Positions 19,201 through 24,574 of a stretch of DNA of 38,000 nucleotides are shown here, in pieces (positions within the stretch are counted from its first letter, which is position 1; each line of letters begins with the position of its first letter). The stretch comes from Acidobacteriota bacterium. GTDB taxonomy: Bacteria; Acidobacteriota; Blastocatellia; Pyrinomonadales; Pyrinomonadaceae. The stretch covers positions 1 through 38,000 of the forward strand of contig JAKOVX010000148.1 in the NCBI GenBank assembly GCA_029781855.1, in the 5' to 3' direction. The notes under the pieces were generated by a model. The model was not told where the DNA came from, ran no database searches, and was given only the letters and a program-made list of their open reading frames with translations. The position numbers were made by a program, and so were the translations under genes.

Positions 19201-20974
19201 CACAGTGGGCTTTACACCATCGATCGGCCAATCTTATACGCTGATCGCAAATGACGGCAGCGATCCAGTGATCGGAACGTTCAACGGCCTTGTCGAAGGG
19301 TCGACGATCGCCGTTGGTCCGGATCGGTTCGTGATCAGTTATACCGGCGGCGACGGAAATGACGTCGTCCTTACGTCGGTCGCTTTTAGCAATACACTCG
19401 CCGCGCCGACCATGACGTCGCTGACGAATGTGCCCGTGACGATCCCGATAACAACCACGGAACTTGCCGGTGCACATGTTCTCTCAGCAGATCTGACGCT
19501 TACTTACAACACATCGGTATTGAATACCGCAACGTTTTCGGCAACGGCTGGTACCGTCAGCGCTGGATCGACGGTGACGGTTGATGCTTCAACTCCGGGA
19601 ACGCTCATAGTGTCAGTTTCTCGGGCCCCGGGGCTCGGCGAATTCAGCGGAACGGGCACGATTGTCAACATTACGGCGGACGTCATCGGCACTATCGGAG
19701 CTTCAACGCCCTTGACGCTGACTAACGTCAAACTAAACAATGGCTTGATCCCGGCCTCGGGAACGAACGGTTCGCTCACGGTCCGTTCGGGTATGATCAA
19801 CGGCCAGGTCAGCTACGCCCTCGCGCCGACGCAAAAGGTCGCAAATACGATGCTCGACGCTCCGGGTTCGCCCGCAAGATCGGCGACCACCGACTCGAAC
19901 GGCCAGTATTCGCTTTCCGGTTTCGGGCCCGGTTCCTATACGGTCACGCCGTCGAGGCCCGCTGAACTCGTAGATCAGAACAATGGCATCTTCATAAATG
20001 ACGCCGCATTGATCGCCCAACACGTGGTTGGTCTGATCACGCTTACGCCGGATCAGATCAAAGCGGCCAAGGTCAGCGGCCTTCCGACACTCTCGTCGTT
20101 CGATGCGGCGTTGATCGCCCAATACACTGTCGGCATTTCCAACGGGATAAACCAGACCGGGAGATGGAAATTCGACCAGCCGAGCGTAAATTACGGGGTT
20201 GTCACATCTGATCTGAACAATCAGAATTACAGAGCGTTTCTGCTTGGCGATGTGGACGGCAGTTGGCTGGCGTCTCCTCCTCCCCCTCTAGCTCAGCTAT
20301 CGCAGCCGACCAAGAACTCAGTAATAGCTTCGGTTCCTTTTACTGCCGCAACGCCCAAAGCGACTATCAACGTGCCCTTCAGGATCGATAATTTGCAGGG
20401 TAAGACTGTAGGCTCGTATCAATTCACCTTAGAATATGATCCGGGCGTGATCGAAGCGGTCCCGAATGCTGCAAGCGTGCTTGGAACTAATAGCGAGAGC
20501 CTTACCGTTATTTCAAATTCGCCGACGCCCGGCGTTCTCAAGGTCGCTGTTTACGGTGCCTTACCGGTCAGCGGTGACGGCGTGTATGTAAACCTCCGAT
20601 TTGCCGTAACAGGGGGACCCGGGTCGGTGTCGCCGCTGAATATTGTTGGTTTTAGGTTCAATAACGGTGTTGATGAGGTCTATAGCCAAAATGGCGGGAT
20701 TTCGGTCGTGGCGTCTTCAAATAAAGCTGTCCTTACGGGCCGAACACTCTCAGCGGGCCGTAGTCCGGTCGGGAACGCTCGGATCACGCTTACCGGTTCC
20801 GATGGTATTGTTCGCTCGACGACGTCAAATCCGTTTGGTTATTTCGAATTCTCCGGACTTTCGACAGGCGAGACGTATACGATCGAGGCAGCATCAAAGC
20901 GGTTCGTGTTCGTCAGTCGATCGGTGGTCATCGATAGTAGCGCTGTCGATATAGAACTGGTCTCCGATCAATAG
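10265..20974 (+). CDS. Giant multidomain extracellular protein, main part (in frame with the upstream fragment)
   Basis: The frame is open for 3,569 codons from TTG 10265; all codons from 10223 are also open, and the frame equals that of 8816-10222. Domain order by position: end of the dimethylformamidase-beta-like domain (to 10500); Ig-like (10510-10830); DUF4082 (10840-11312); SbsA-type Ig (11326-11660); a GATase-like then NodB-like deacetylase region (11695-13460; AVVMTGDDHGNN and GFELGLHVTTDC); FN3-like (13465, 14675, 15455); LamG-like composite modules (13750, 15745, 16995); second DUF4082 (14965-15450); second SbsA-type Ig (16676-16990); Listeria-Bacteroides and InlB-type repeats (17885-18770); beta-helix-like region (18785-19370); cohesin-like (19385-19790); dockerin-like segment (19940-20265); second cohesin-like (20330-20715); carboxypeptidase-regulatory-like end (20720-20970). 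It looks like a surface adhesin or glycan-processing scaffold. TTG 10265 has only AGGA three bases upstream and would give a product without signal peptide, so an independent start is unlikely. Confidence 0.85.
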   Translation: MLSDTTAVGKNHKVSLYRADSGALVFGAGTVQWSWGLDGVHDRGGSTEDSRMQQATVNLFADMGVQPGTLQSGLVSGAASSDTLPPSSVIGFPISGASLPSGNTVNIQGTAADTGGGVVAGVEVSVDGGTTWQAAIGTTNWSFAWTPSVQGTITIKSRAFDDTGNLEPTGSGEGSPNVITVNVTAPAAPTCPCSIFGPLTVGNEENDSGAVELGVKFRSDITGYITGIRFYKTAGNIGTHTGTLWSSAGVNLATATFSGETSSGWQEVLFDTPVAVTANATYVASYHTTSGHYATGASFAAAGVDNTPLHALQDGFDGPNGVYAYGGGGVFPTTTYASSNYLVDVVFETSVGPDVTPPTVTTLAPADGASTVSVNAAVSATFNEAIDPLTVDGTTFELRDSLNAIVPATVTYLAGTRTAKLTPASSLAYSSVYTATIRGGGTDPRIKDIAGNALASDRTWSFTTADPPPPPPTEGPGGPILVVSSAANPFSRYFAEILRAEGLNEFTAMDISLVTPAVLNNYDVVILGEMPIDSTQATMFSDWTNAGGTFIAMRPDTDLDTLLGITPAAGTLADKYLLINTASGPGVGIVNQTIQYHGTADLYTLNGATAIATLYSDALTPTSNPAVTTIDVGPNGGKAIAYSFDLARSVVYTRQGNPAWSGDERDTGAGGGQLIRSDDLFFGAKAGDVQPDWVDLNKVQIPQADEQQRLLANAITLGIMHRKPLPRFWYLPKGLKAAVVMTGDDHGNNGTTPQFDWDILQSPSGCSVADWECVRGTSYMYTNTPITNSAAAAYQAQGFELGLHVTTDCGNWTSQSNLSDFYTSQLSTFAGTFPGLTSPATNRTHCIAWSDWATQPKVEYQNGIRYDTNYYYWPDQWIQNRPGHFTGSGMPMRFADLDGTMIDVYQSPTQMTDESGIDYSLHINTLLDNALDSHGYYGVVTTNMHTDTGPHPGQQIVVNAALARSVPVVSAKQMLTWLDGRNNSSFANMNWSGDTLSFDITSATGSRNMRAMLPANSAAGPLGSLTQNGIPVAFTTQTIKGISYAFFPAPPPGTTASFVAIYTPDTTPPVISSVVANIESGTSVTITWTTDEASDSRVDFGTSSSLLDLNATSSALVTSHSLNLGGLTPGQTYYFRVTSADASTNTTTEPITANAPLSFTMPTPPCFVDDTTVDFGAGSTGASTYVSDVSGGEVSLASSSGVEFDGSIFPASWAANPTPWNPGGSVTVSNGQMVLDQRSAATTATFGPGSSVEFSATFGSQRHQHFGFVNGVDFNGPWVLVSTGVNGDGVYARSDVDPTGVLLGTALQGSAHRYRIVWNANSFDFYVDGASSPAATLNYTVAGPLNVGASDLDPLVPLAVDWAHVSPYASSGTFTSRVFGSTTDTTWGAVIWNSTVPSGTSIAIYARTGDTPIPDGTWSSFALVPASGTSLGVTSKYIQYRADLATSDPSMTPLLNSVSISCDGISSSSGPVISNVLATPGTNGTTATISWDTDVPSTTRVDYGTSGGALSSNVSDGNLVTSHSIELTGLTSSSAYDYRVTSVDGLSVSSSSPIAPGVLTFNTPFSYNCPCSIWDNTGTPANPLATDNQPIEVGTKFRSSQAGFITALKYYRGSGETDTHVGHLRASNGTLLATVTFSGETASGWQEMALPTPVPIAANTTYIASIYSSPTGHFAYTVGGLTTAVNNPPLRALADLEDGHNGVYQYGGGFPTLGSGANYWVDAVFDTTDFVPPAISNVVATPGVDGTTATITWTTDEPASSEVLFGVTSGGLVSNGVDHTLVTNHSVVLTGLNQNTTYYYRVSSSDASSNSAEFPVDPATNTFFTAFGSFTDSNSADFSAGSGCAVDPSIGDGAVLLPATVDETFNGSTVPNGWTSTPWSYQPGGSSIVNNGSITIDESLLSTNQYYLSGRVLDFVATFQPNALQHAGFAVDYDSSANWAAFSMGSPAGTVIKARTNVGGSQIETDTAATVGVPHHFRIQWSGSNIVFYIDDMTVPVATHTVSFGSTQLRPAFSDLTTPGQTVDHSKALVLDWVRMTPYQAPCTFTSRIFDAGSSVNWEMMSWNRTTPANTSLAMSYRIGNSPSPDASWSGFVPASVSPATLGGTSRYIQYQAVLATADSSQTPTLTDVNITYSTGSDSTAPTIVDRDPANNAINVSTSSNVTVTFSEPMLASTITTSNFRLRRNGDGADTPATLLVSGNSATLDPTVDLQNLATYTVTIDTGMTDVSGNPLAPETWVFTTAAPIVSATDTTTADFAAGTTDCTIDGGINDGALRQTATVEENFNGSSLPTGWSSGIWPGGGNATVSGGSVTVDGARAFTTASFSPGTSLQFRATFTNAQFQYAGFATDGDINAPWMVIGQGNSAGAVYARRDDGGDVLLSSTTIGTPHIYRIDWTPTGFDYYIDGVFITNISRVISSNMVFIVSDYNAGGNDPSIDWVRITPYVTPCTFTSRVIDAGSVVDWLDLTSTGSTPTGTSVGFETRSGDTAIPDGTWSAFQAVNSPIASPNSRYIQYRATLANTDSTQTPVVESVNITYQNQPTFTVTYDGNGQTGGTAPVDGTAYAFNTPVTVASPGSLVKTGYTFVGWNTAANGSGTAYAVGGTFNIVASTTLYAQWTIISYPISVTAGSNGSISPIGPVLVNYGGSQAFTIAPDMHYHIADVLIDGISNAGAVSSGTYTFTNVMTPHSIEATFAINTYTLTYAAGAGGSIMGTSPQTVDYNTSGSLVTATPDTGYHFVDWSDGLLTASRTDDNVMADISVTANFAINTYTLTYIAGTGGTITGTSPQMVNHGSSGTQVTAVPDAGYHFVDWSDSSTVNPRTDINVIGPITVTANFERDPSATVYVDDDWSGVVNGNDPDGGGPATIMGYDGFSTIQDAVASVADGGTVIVYAGNYSGDVDVTRTMEIRGSFTLSGHLNASVPDVIVSQGTNPGVINSGGLTLSTGTTLKAKINGTVAGTQYDTVNVTGSVDLGNSDLSLTVGFTPSIGQSYTLIANDGSDPVIGTFNGLVEGSTIAVGPDRFVISYTGGDGNDVVLTSVAFSNTLAAPTMTSLTNVPVTIPITTTELAGAHVLSADLTLTYNTSVLNTATFSATAGTVSAGSTVTVDASTPGTLIVSVSRAPGLGEFSGTGTIVNITADVIGTIGASTPLTLTNVKLNNGLIPASGTNGSLTVRSGMINGQVSYALAPTQKVANTMLDAPGSPARSATTDSNGQYSLSGFGPGSYTVTPSRPAELVDQNNGIFINDAALIAQHVVGLITLTPDQIKAAKVSGLPTLSSFDAALIAQYTVGISNGINQTGRWKFDQPSVNYGVVTSDLNNQNYRAFLLGDVDGSWLASPPPPLAQLSQPTKNSVIASVPFTAATPKATINVPFRIDNLQGKTVGSYQFTLEYDPGVIEAVPNAASVLGTNSESLTVISNSPTPGVLKVAVYGALPVSGDGVYVNLRFAVTGGPGSVSPLNIVGFRFNNGVDEVYSQNGGISVVASSNKAVLTGRTLSAGRSPVGNARITLTGSDGIVRSTTSNPFGYFEFSGLSTGETYTIEAASKRFVFVSRSVVIDSSAVDIELVSDQ
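10840..11312 (+). repeat. DUF4082 module, copy 1
   Basis: This module of about 155 residues starts with CPCSIFGP and includes ELGVKFRSDITGYITGIRFY, SGETSSGWQEVLFDTPV and NYLVDVVFE. It is one of two copies in the giant protein; the second is at 14965-15450. Both begin with an identical DNA stretch, tgtccgtgttcgatct, which points to fairly recent internal duplication. DUF4082 is a presumed beta-sandwich of extracellular enzymes; its ligand is not known to me. Confidence 0.75.
13750..17875 (+). repeat. Region with three LamG-like composite modules
   Basis: Three copies of a module of about 300 residues start near 13750, 15745 and 16995. Each opens with a short strand pattern (TTADFAAGT in copy 3), has a jelly-roll-like part with F-G-S/T and a YID or YVDG core, and ends with an FTSR...W unit followed by KYIQYRADLA, RYIQYQAVLA or RYIQYRATLA. 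FN3-like domains and the second DUF4082 lie between copies 1 and 2, and an SbsA-type Ig lies between copies 2 and 3. The jelly-roll part resembles LamG or concanavalin-A-like sugar-binding folds; this is from pattern only. Confidence 0.65.
14965..15450 (+). repeat. DUF4082 module, copy 2
   Basis: This second DUF4082 copy starts with CPCSIWDN and carries EVGTKFRSSQAGFITALKYY, FSGETASGWQEMALPTPVP and NYWVDAVFDT. It aligns along its whole length with the copy at 10840-11312 and is flanked on both sides by FN3-like domains that share DNA stretches such as ggcacgaccgccacgatc, so the FN3 unit was probably duplicated as well. Confidence 0.75.
17885..18770 (+). repeat. Listeria-Bacteroides repeat and three InlB B-like repeats
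   Basis: The first unit (17885-18115) has FTVTYDGNGQTGG and TGYTFVGWNTAANGSG, as in the Listeria-Bacteroides repeat (Flg_new). Three further units follow to 18770 with the InlB-B pattern; the last two are nearly parallel, each with INTYTLTY, GTSPQ, GYHFVDWSD and a closing VTANF. These small beta-grasp-like repeats form stalks in many surface proteins. Confidence 0.75.
19385..20715 (+). other. Cohesin-like / dockerin-like / cohesin-like block of the giant protein
   Basis: Two regions (19385-19790 and 20330-20715) have the cohesin pattern: an opening PVTIPI or INVPFRI, a central LTYN or LEYDPGV, and a late strand such as GTIVNITADV or GVYVNLRFAV. Between them lies a segment with two F-hand-like helices that share the motif DAALIAQ (INDAALIAQHVVG and SFDAALIAQYTVG) followed by GDVDGSW, which resembles a dockerin. 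The first loop, DQNNGIFIND, keeps Asp/Asn at likely calcium positions. The second loop is degenerate. Assignment is by pattern only. Confidence 0.6.
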
Positions 20975-21032
20975 ATTGAGCTAGGGGCCGCTCGCAGCGG
21001 ACAAACTCCCGCGGCTCGGTACGAAACAAGTG

Positions 21033-22376
21033 ATGCAAACTTTCAGGCTTAAGATTGGCAAAACAGGATCTCAGGTATGCTCGGGCAATCGCGAACCGAC
21101 GTCTCGGCCGAGGTGTCTTTCGATCGTGAAGATCCTGCTCGTGGCATCGGCCATCACATTTGGCTTTGTCAGTTCATTCGCTCAGAATGTCGTCGACCGA
21201 AAGGCCAACTTTAGGCCCGGCACAACGCAACTTTCTTCAACAAAGCAATCGGCGTTGACGTCACCATTCGTTGCATTACCGACCCTCACAAAAAGATTAC
21301 CTGCTACGCCGTTCGTCGTTCCGATCACGGTAGATACGGCCGGCGGTATCATCGCGTTTCAGTTCAACATACTCTACGACCCGGCTGTTTTGGACCCGAG
21401 TGGTCCAAATTTCGGATGCTCTACGTCCGGTACCCTGGCGGCCGGAAGATCTCCGATCTGCAACGTGGCTCTGGGTGACGAAGGCAGGCTCCAGGTCTCC
21501 GTCTTTGGCAGTGGTGCGATGTCTGGAACCGGAACTGTTCTGAACGTGACGTTCCTGGCCGACACATCGGCGGTATCGGGGAGTGTTTCGCCGCTGACGT
21601 TTGAGACTGTTAGCTTTTTCGACAATAGCGGACCTATTACCTATAGTTCGCAAGGGGGACAGGTTACGTTCCTCGGGCCATTCACGCTGACGGCGCCTAC
21701 GATCAATCAGACGATTCCATCGACCTTTGAAGTCCCTATCACAGTTGACGAGATATCCGACCTCGGGATCAACTCGTTTCAGTTCATAGTGCTTTATGAC
21801 CCTGCGCTCCTTGTACCAAGCGGAGCGAACTTCGGCTGTTCGTCGGGCGCGACTCTGTCAGCCGGCTTGGCTCTCCTATGTAACGTCGTGCCAGGTCAAG
21901 AGGGAATGTTGCGAATCACGGCCTTCGGCACGACGGCGATCGCGGGATCAGGAACGCTTTTGAATCTGACGTTCGCGACCGCTACTGGTGTGACTTCGGG
22001 CAGTTCGTCTACGCTCACGTTCCAAAACGTTTTCTTTTTCAAGAGCAGCGTAGCGGTCCCGTATTTGCTGCACAGTGGCCGGGTCACACTGTACGCTCCG
22101 ACCGCCGCCGCCGTTTCACTTGGGGGTCGCGTTTTGACGGCCGATGGGAGCGGAGTCCTCAACGCCAGGGTCGTGGTGTCGGGCAATAGCATGAACGAGC
22201 CCAAGATGGTCGTTACGGGCCCGTTCGGGTATTACAGATTTGACGGTTTACAGGCGGGCGAAACGTATGTGGTAACCGTGAATTCGAAGCGGTTCACCTT
22301 CTCAATGCCGAGCCGCGTGGTGAGCCTCACCGACGACCTGCTCGACGCAAATTTCATCGCCGACCCAAGCTGGTAA
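21033..22376 (+). CDS. Secreted protein with two cohesin-like repeats and carboxypeptidase-regulatory-like C-terminal domain
   Basis: This 447-residue protein starts at ATG 21033 (GTG just before it is an alternative). A signal segment (IVKILLVASAITFGFVSSFAQ) follows a basic N-region. Two tandem repeats of about 130 residues cover 21280-21672 and 21691-22095. Both have PITVD, F-Q-F-LYDPA-L-PSG-NFGCS, a second Cys (ICNVALG, LLCNVVPG), and G-GT-LN-TF. This is a cohesin-like beta-sandwich pattern. The paired Cys residues in each repeat could form a disulfide. The last 90 residues (GGRVLTADG, PFGYYRFDGL, AGETY, SKRFTF) match the C-terminus of the giant protein encoded 58 bases upstream. A shared role on the cell surface is likely; binding to the dockerin-like segment of the giant protein is only a hypothesis. 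Confidence 0.85.
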   Translation: MQTFRLKIGKTGSQVCSGNREPTSRPRCLSIVKILLVASAITFGFVSSFAQNVVDRKANFRPGTTQLSSTKQSALTSPFVALPTLTKRLPATPFVVPITVDTAGGIIAFQFNILYDPAVLDPSGPNFGCSTSGTLAAGRSPICNVALGDEGRLQVSVFGSGAMSGTGTVLNVTFLADTSAVSGSVSPLTFETVSFFDNSGPITYSSQGGQVTFLGPFTLTAPTINQTIPSTFEVPITVDEISDLGINSFQFIVLYDPALLVPSGANFGCSSGATLSAGLALLCNVVPGQEGMLRITAFGTTAIAGSGTLLNLTFATATGVTSGSSSTLTFQNVFFFKSSVAVPYLLHSGRVTLYAPTAAAVSLGGRVLTADGSGVLNARVVVSGNSMNEPKMVVTGPFGYYRFDGLQAGETYVVTVNSKRFTFSMPSRVVSLTDDLLDANFIADPSW

Positions 22377-22529
22377 AAGTGCATTCGTGAAAGATACGGT
22401 TCGAAAAGTGATTATTCTCGACGAAGATTCGGTTGTCATTAGTAAATAATCCTTGGGTTCTTGTGGGTATCGTGATATTAAAATTACGAAGCATTGTGTG
22501 CAAAATAAAAATAGGAGGAATCCAAAATA

Positions 22530-23021
22530 ATGGCTTGGGATAGAAATTCAGCTCATTATCCGCACGCCGTGGCGCAGATTGACTCGACGGCATGTTGGGC
22601 AGCTGGACTGGAATGGTGGCTCCGTTGTATGCGCGATTCTCGCTCGCTTATCACTCAGCTCAATCTATTGAGCAAGTTCGTGGCATTCTGGAACCACGAC
22701 GAAGATGATCCGGAATACGGTACTATTACCGGCGAGGGTCTCGGGCACATCATGGATGACGCCTCGATACAAATGGATTATGTCGTACGCGGCGCCGGTT
22801 CGTGGGACGGAAGCTTTATTGGGCAAAAGTTGGCTCTCAGCCCGGTTCTGATCGGTTACAACGAGGTTGAAGTTGGAGGGTTTCACGTAAATGTCATCCA
22901 CAGCTTGAACGCTGGTGCGGCAGCCGATGTCAACGTGATGGATCCAAACGGTGGCAGATATCGTACGCGGCGGCACGCTAATTTCAACACGAGTAACTAT
23001 GTTCTTGGGTGGGCCAAGTAG
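22530..23021 (+). CDS. Small papain-fold cysteine protease (C39/AvrRpt2-like), no signal peptide
   Basis: This 163-residue protein carries a papain-type catalytic layout. Gln16 (oxyanion hole) lies six residues before Cys22 in AQIDSTACWAAGLEWWL, as in papain (Gln19, Cys25). A candidate His119 lies in GGFHVNVIHSLN (His124 is a second option) and Asp138 in VNVMDPNGG would complete the triad. The spacings of 97 and 19 residues are close to those of AvrRpt2-type (C70) and other papain-like cysteine protease families. There is no signal peptide or membrane segment, so it is either cytosolic or exported in an unusual way. AGGAGG at 22513-22518, eleven bases before the ATG, is the clearest ribosome binding site in the area. 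A weak promoter (TTGGGT 22453, TATTAA 22476) lies upstream. No propeptide or inhibitor gene is adjacent. Confidence 0.78.
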   Translation: MAWDRNSAHYPHAVAQIDSTACWAAGLEWWLRCMRDSRSLITQLNLLSKFVAFWNHDEDDPEYGTITGEGLGHIMDDASIQMDYVVRGAGSWDGSFIGQKLALSPVLIGYNEVEVGGFHVNVIHSLNAGAAADVNVMDPNGGRYRTRRHANFNTSNYVLGWAK

Positions 23022-23182
23022 CCAAGCGGAAGATCGATCTTTGTGAAACTATCATGACAAAGGTGGGACTAGGAACCCATATTGTTATTCTCGGCTCAAC
23101 AACTGGCCATATCAACAGTCTCGCCGCCGCTTGATTGATTCGGTCGTAAAACGAAGTTCCGTCCGCTTGTAGTTCCAATATT

Positions 23183-23212
23183 AAAGCGGCAGGAAAATAA
23201 ACCTGCCGCTTT
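23183..23212. terminator. Bidirectional hairpin terminator
   Basis: Eleven bases at 23183-23193 (aaagcggcagg) pair perfectly with 23202-23212 around an eight-base loop. A/T runs at the stem base give short U tracts on both strands. It lies between the plus-strand cysteine protease gene and the minus-strand tRNA-Arg, and can serve both. Confidence 0.75.
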
Positions 23213-23246
23213 CCTTCGTTGAAAGTTAAATTGAACAAGATTTGAA

Positions 23247-23323
23247 TGGTACACCCGGCATGATTCGAACATGCGACCCCTTGATTCGTAGTCAAGTACT
23301 CTATCCAGCTGAGCTACGGGTGC
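23247..23323 (-). tRNA. tRNA-Arg (anticodon ACG)
   Basis: The minus strand folds into a full cloverleaf of 77 bases with encoded CCA. The acceptor arms are GCACCCG and CGGGTGT, the D stem is GCTC/GAGT, the anticodon stem is CTTGA/TCAAG around loop CTACGAA, and the T arm is GCATG TTCGAAT CATGC. The anticodon ACG reads CGN arginine codons after conversion of A34 to inosine by TadA. The first acceptor pair is G1-U72 instead of the more usual G1-C72. The overall sequence is close to bacterial tRNA-Arg(ICG). Confidence 0.97.
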
Positions 23324-23401
23324 ACAAAAGGCAAGTAGATAGACTACAAACAGAAGTGCGGTGTGTCAAGTTTTGCCTGCCGAGAAGGCCAAGCACGCTA
23401 T

Positions 23402-24391
23402 CTACTTAGCGAAATATCCCGTCCGTGTGCGAGAGATAAGGTCCGTGTCACGGGTTTCGATCCGTATCGAGCGCCATTTCCCATCCTTCTTTTCATTCAG
23501 TGGCTGGTATTCGATGGTATAGAGAGTGCGTATATTTGCCGCGACCTTGGCGTATAACAGACCCATCTGTTCGAGACGGTCGATGGCGTTAAGCGCTCCA
23601 CCCGATCGGTCGGCGATGATCTGCAGCCGGGTGCGGGCAGCGTTATACATGGCAACCTGACGCGGCGTCGGATCGGCGAGTTTCGCCGGATCACCTGTTG
23701 GCAGAGCAAGCGGATAGATCGTCACACCCTGACGGTCGGCCCGATCGAGCATATGGATCAAGGCAGGGCTGTTCTCGGGCTTTAGTGCAGTAGCGACTTC
23801 ATTATCCGGCACCTTTTCCAGAGTTTCGCGATCTCTGTCCTGCGACGCTGTGTCAATGCCGTCGGTCAACACGATGATCGCCTTTCGCCTCGTTTTTTCA
23901 TATGAAAGCTGGTCGAGAGCGAATTCGAGTGCCTTATAAAACTGTGTTTTGCCACGTCCCTCCGACACGGCGATGGAATTTGCGATCGTCCGCCGATCAG
24001 TCGTGAAGTCGTTGCGAAGGTTTATCTTGTCGTAGAATTCGACCACGGCCACACGGTCTTCTGGACCCAGAGCATCGATGAATCGGGAAGCCGAGAGCTT
24101 GATAATCTGTCTGAACCCAAGGGTCGAACCGCTCATGTCGAGCATCAGAACCACGCTAAATGGCGCCGTTGAGGGTTCAAAGCGGCTGATCTGCTGCTTA
24201 ACACCGTCCTCATAAACGCTGAAATTCGATTGGTCGAGAGTAGTGATCGGACGCCCTCGGCGGTCGACGACCCCTACATTGAGTCGAACGATCGACGAGT
24301 CAACGCGGATCGGGTCGTCATCCTGCGCCATCACAGTAAGGGCAGACGCCAGCGTAAACAGAGTAAAGATGAGAGCTTTGCGACAAAGCAT
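23402..24391 (-). CDS. Secreted VWFA-related protein (Acidobacteriota type)
   Basis: This 329-residue protein has a signal peptide (ALIFTLFTLASALTVMAQ) followed by a short beta domain with VVDRRGRPITTLDQSNFSVY and EDGVKQQI, the usual opening of the VWFA-related proteins abundant in Acidobacteriota (TIGR03436). The von Willebrand A domain follows with an intact metal site: Asp85, Ser87 and Ser89 in DMSGST, and LTDGIDT around residue 177. Such domains bind ligands through a metal ion and often form or recruit surface complexes. No partner is evident next to it. The gene reads toward the tRNA-Arg, 78 bases away, and is divergent from the zinc-ribbon gene. No strong Shine-Dalgarno sequence is seen. 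Confidence 0.92.
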   Translation of the reverse strand: MLCRKALIFTLFTLASALTVMAQDDDPIRVDSSIVRLNVGVVDRRGRPITTLDQSNFSVYEDGVKQQISRFEPSTAPFSVVLMLDMSGSTLGFRQIIKLSASRFIDALGPEDRVAVVEFYDKINLRNDFTTDRRTIANSIAVSEGRGKTQFYKALEFALDQLSYEKTRRKAIIVLTDGIDTASQDRDRETLEKVPDNEVATALKPENSPALIHMLDRADRQGVTIYPLALPTGDPAKLADPTPRQVAMYNAARTRLQIIADRSGGALNAIDRLEQMGLLYAKVAANIRTLYTIEYQPLNEKKDGKWRSIRIETRDTDLISRTRTGYFAK

Positions 24392-24459
24392 AACGAAATA
24401 GTAACAATCAGACGCGGATTCGGGAAGTACGGTTGTATCCGTCCTATATCTTCAAGGTC

Positions 24460-24488
24460 TTAACAGATTTAGATTTATGGTTTATAAT
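24460..24488 (+). promoter_or_regulatory. Sigma-70 type promoter for the zinc-ribbon membrane protein gene
   Basis: TTAACA at 24460-24465 and a perfect TATAAT at 24483-24488 are separated by 17 bases, the best sigma-70 type match noticed in the window. Transcription would start near 24495, about 80 bases before the chosen ATG at 24575, and may also read into the kinase and TPR genes. Confidence 0.62.
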
Positions 24489-24574
24489 CTTGTTGAATTT
24501 TGACTTCATAGATCACGGCGAACCACGCAGCGGCAAAATCGACCGATCTCGTGCGTCTTCAGAGGGTGAGACGA

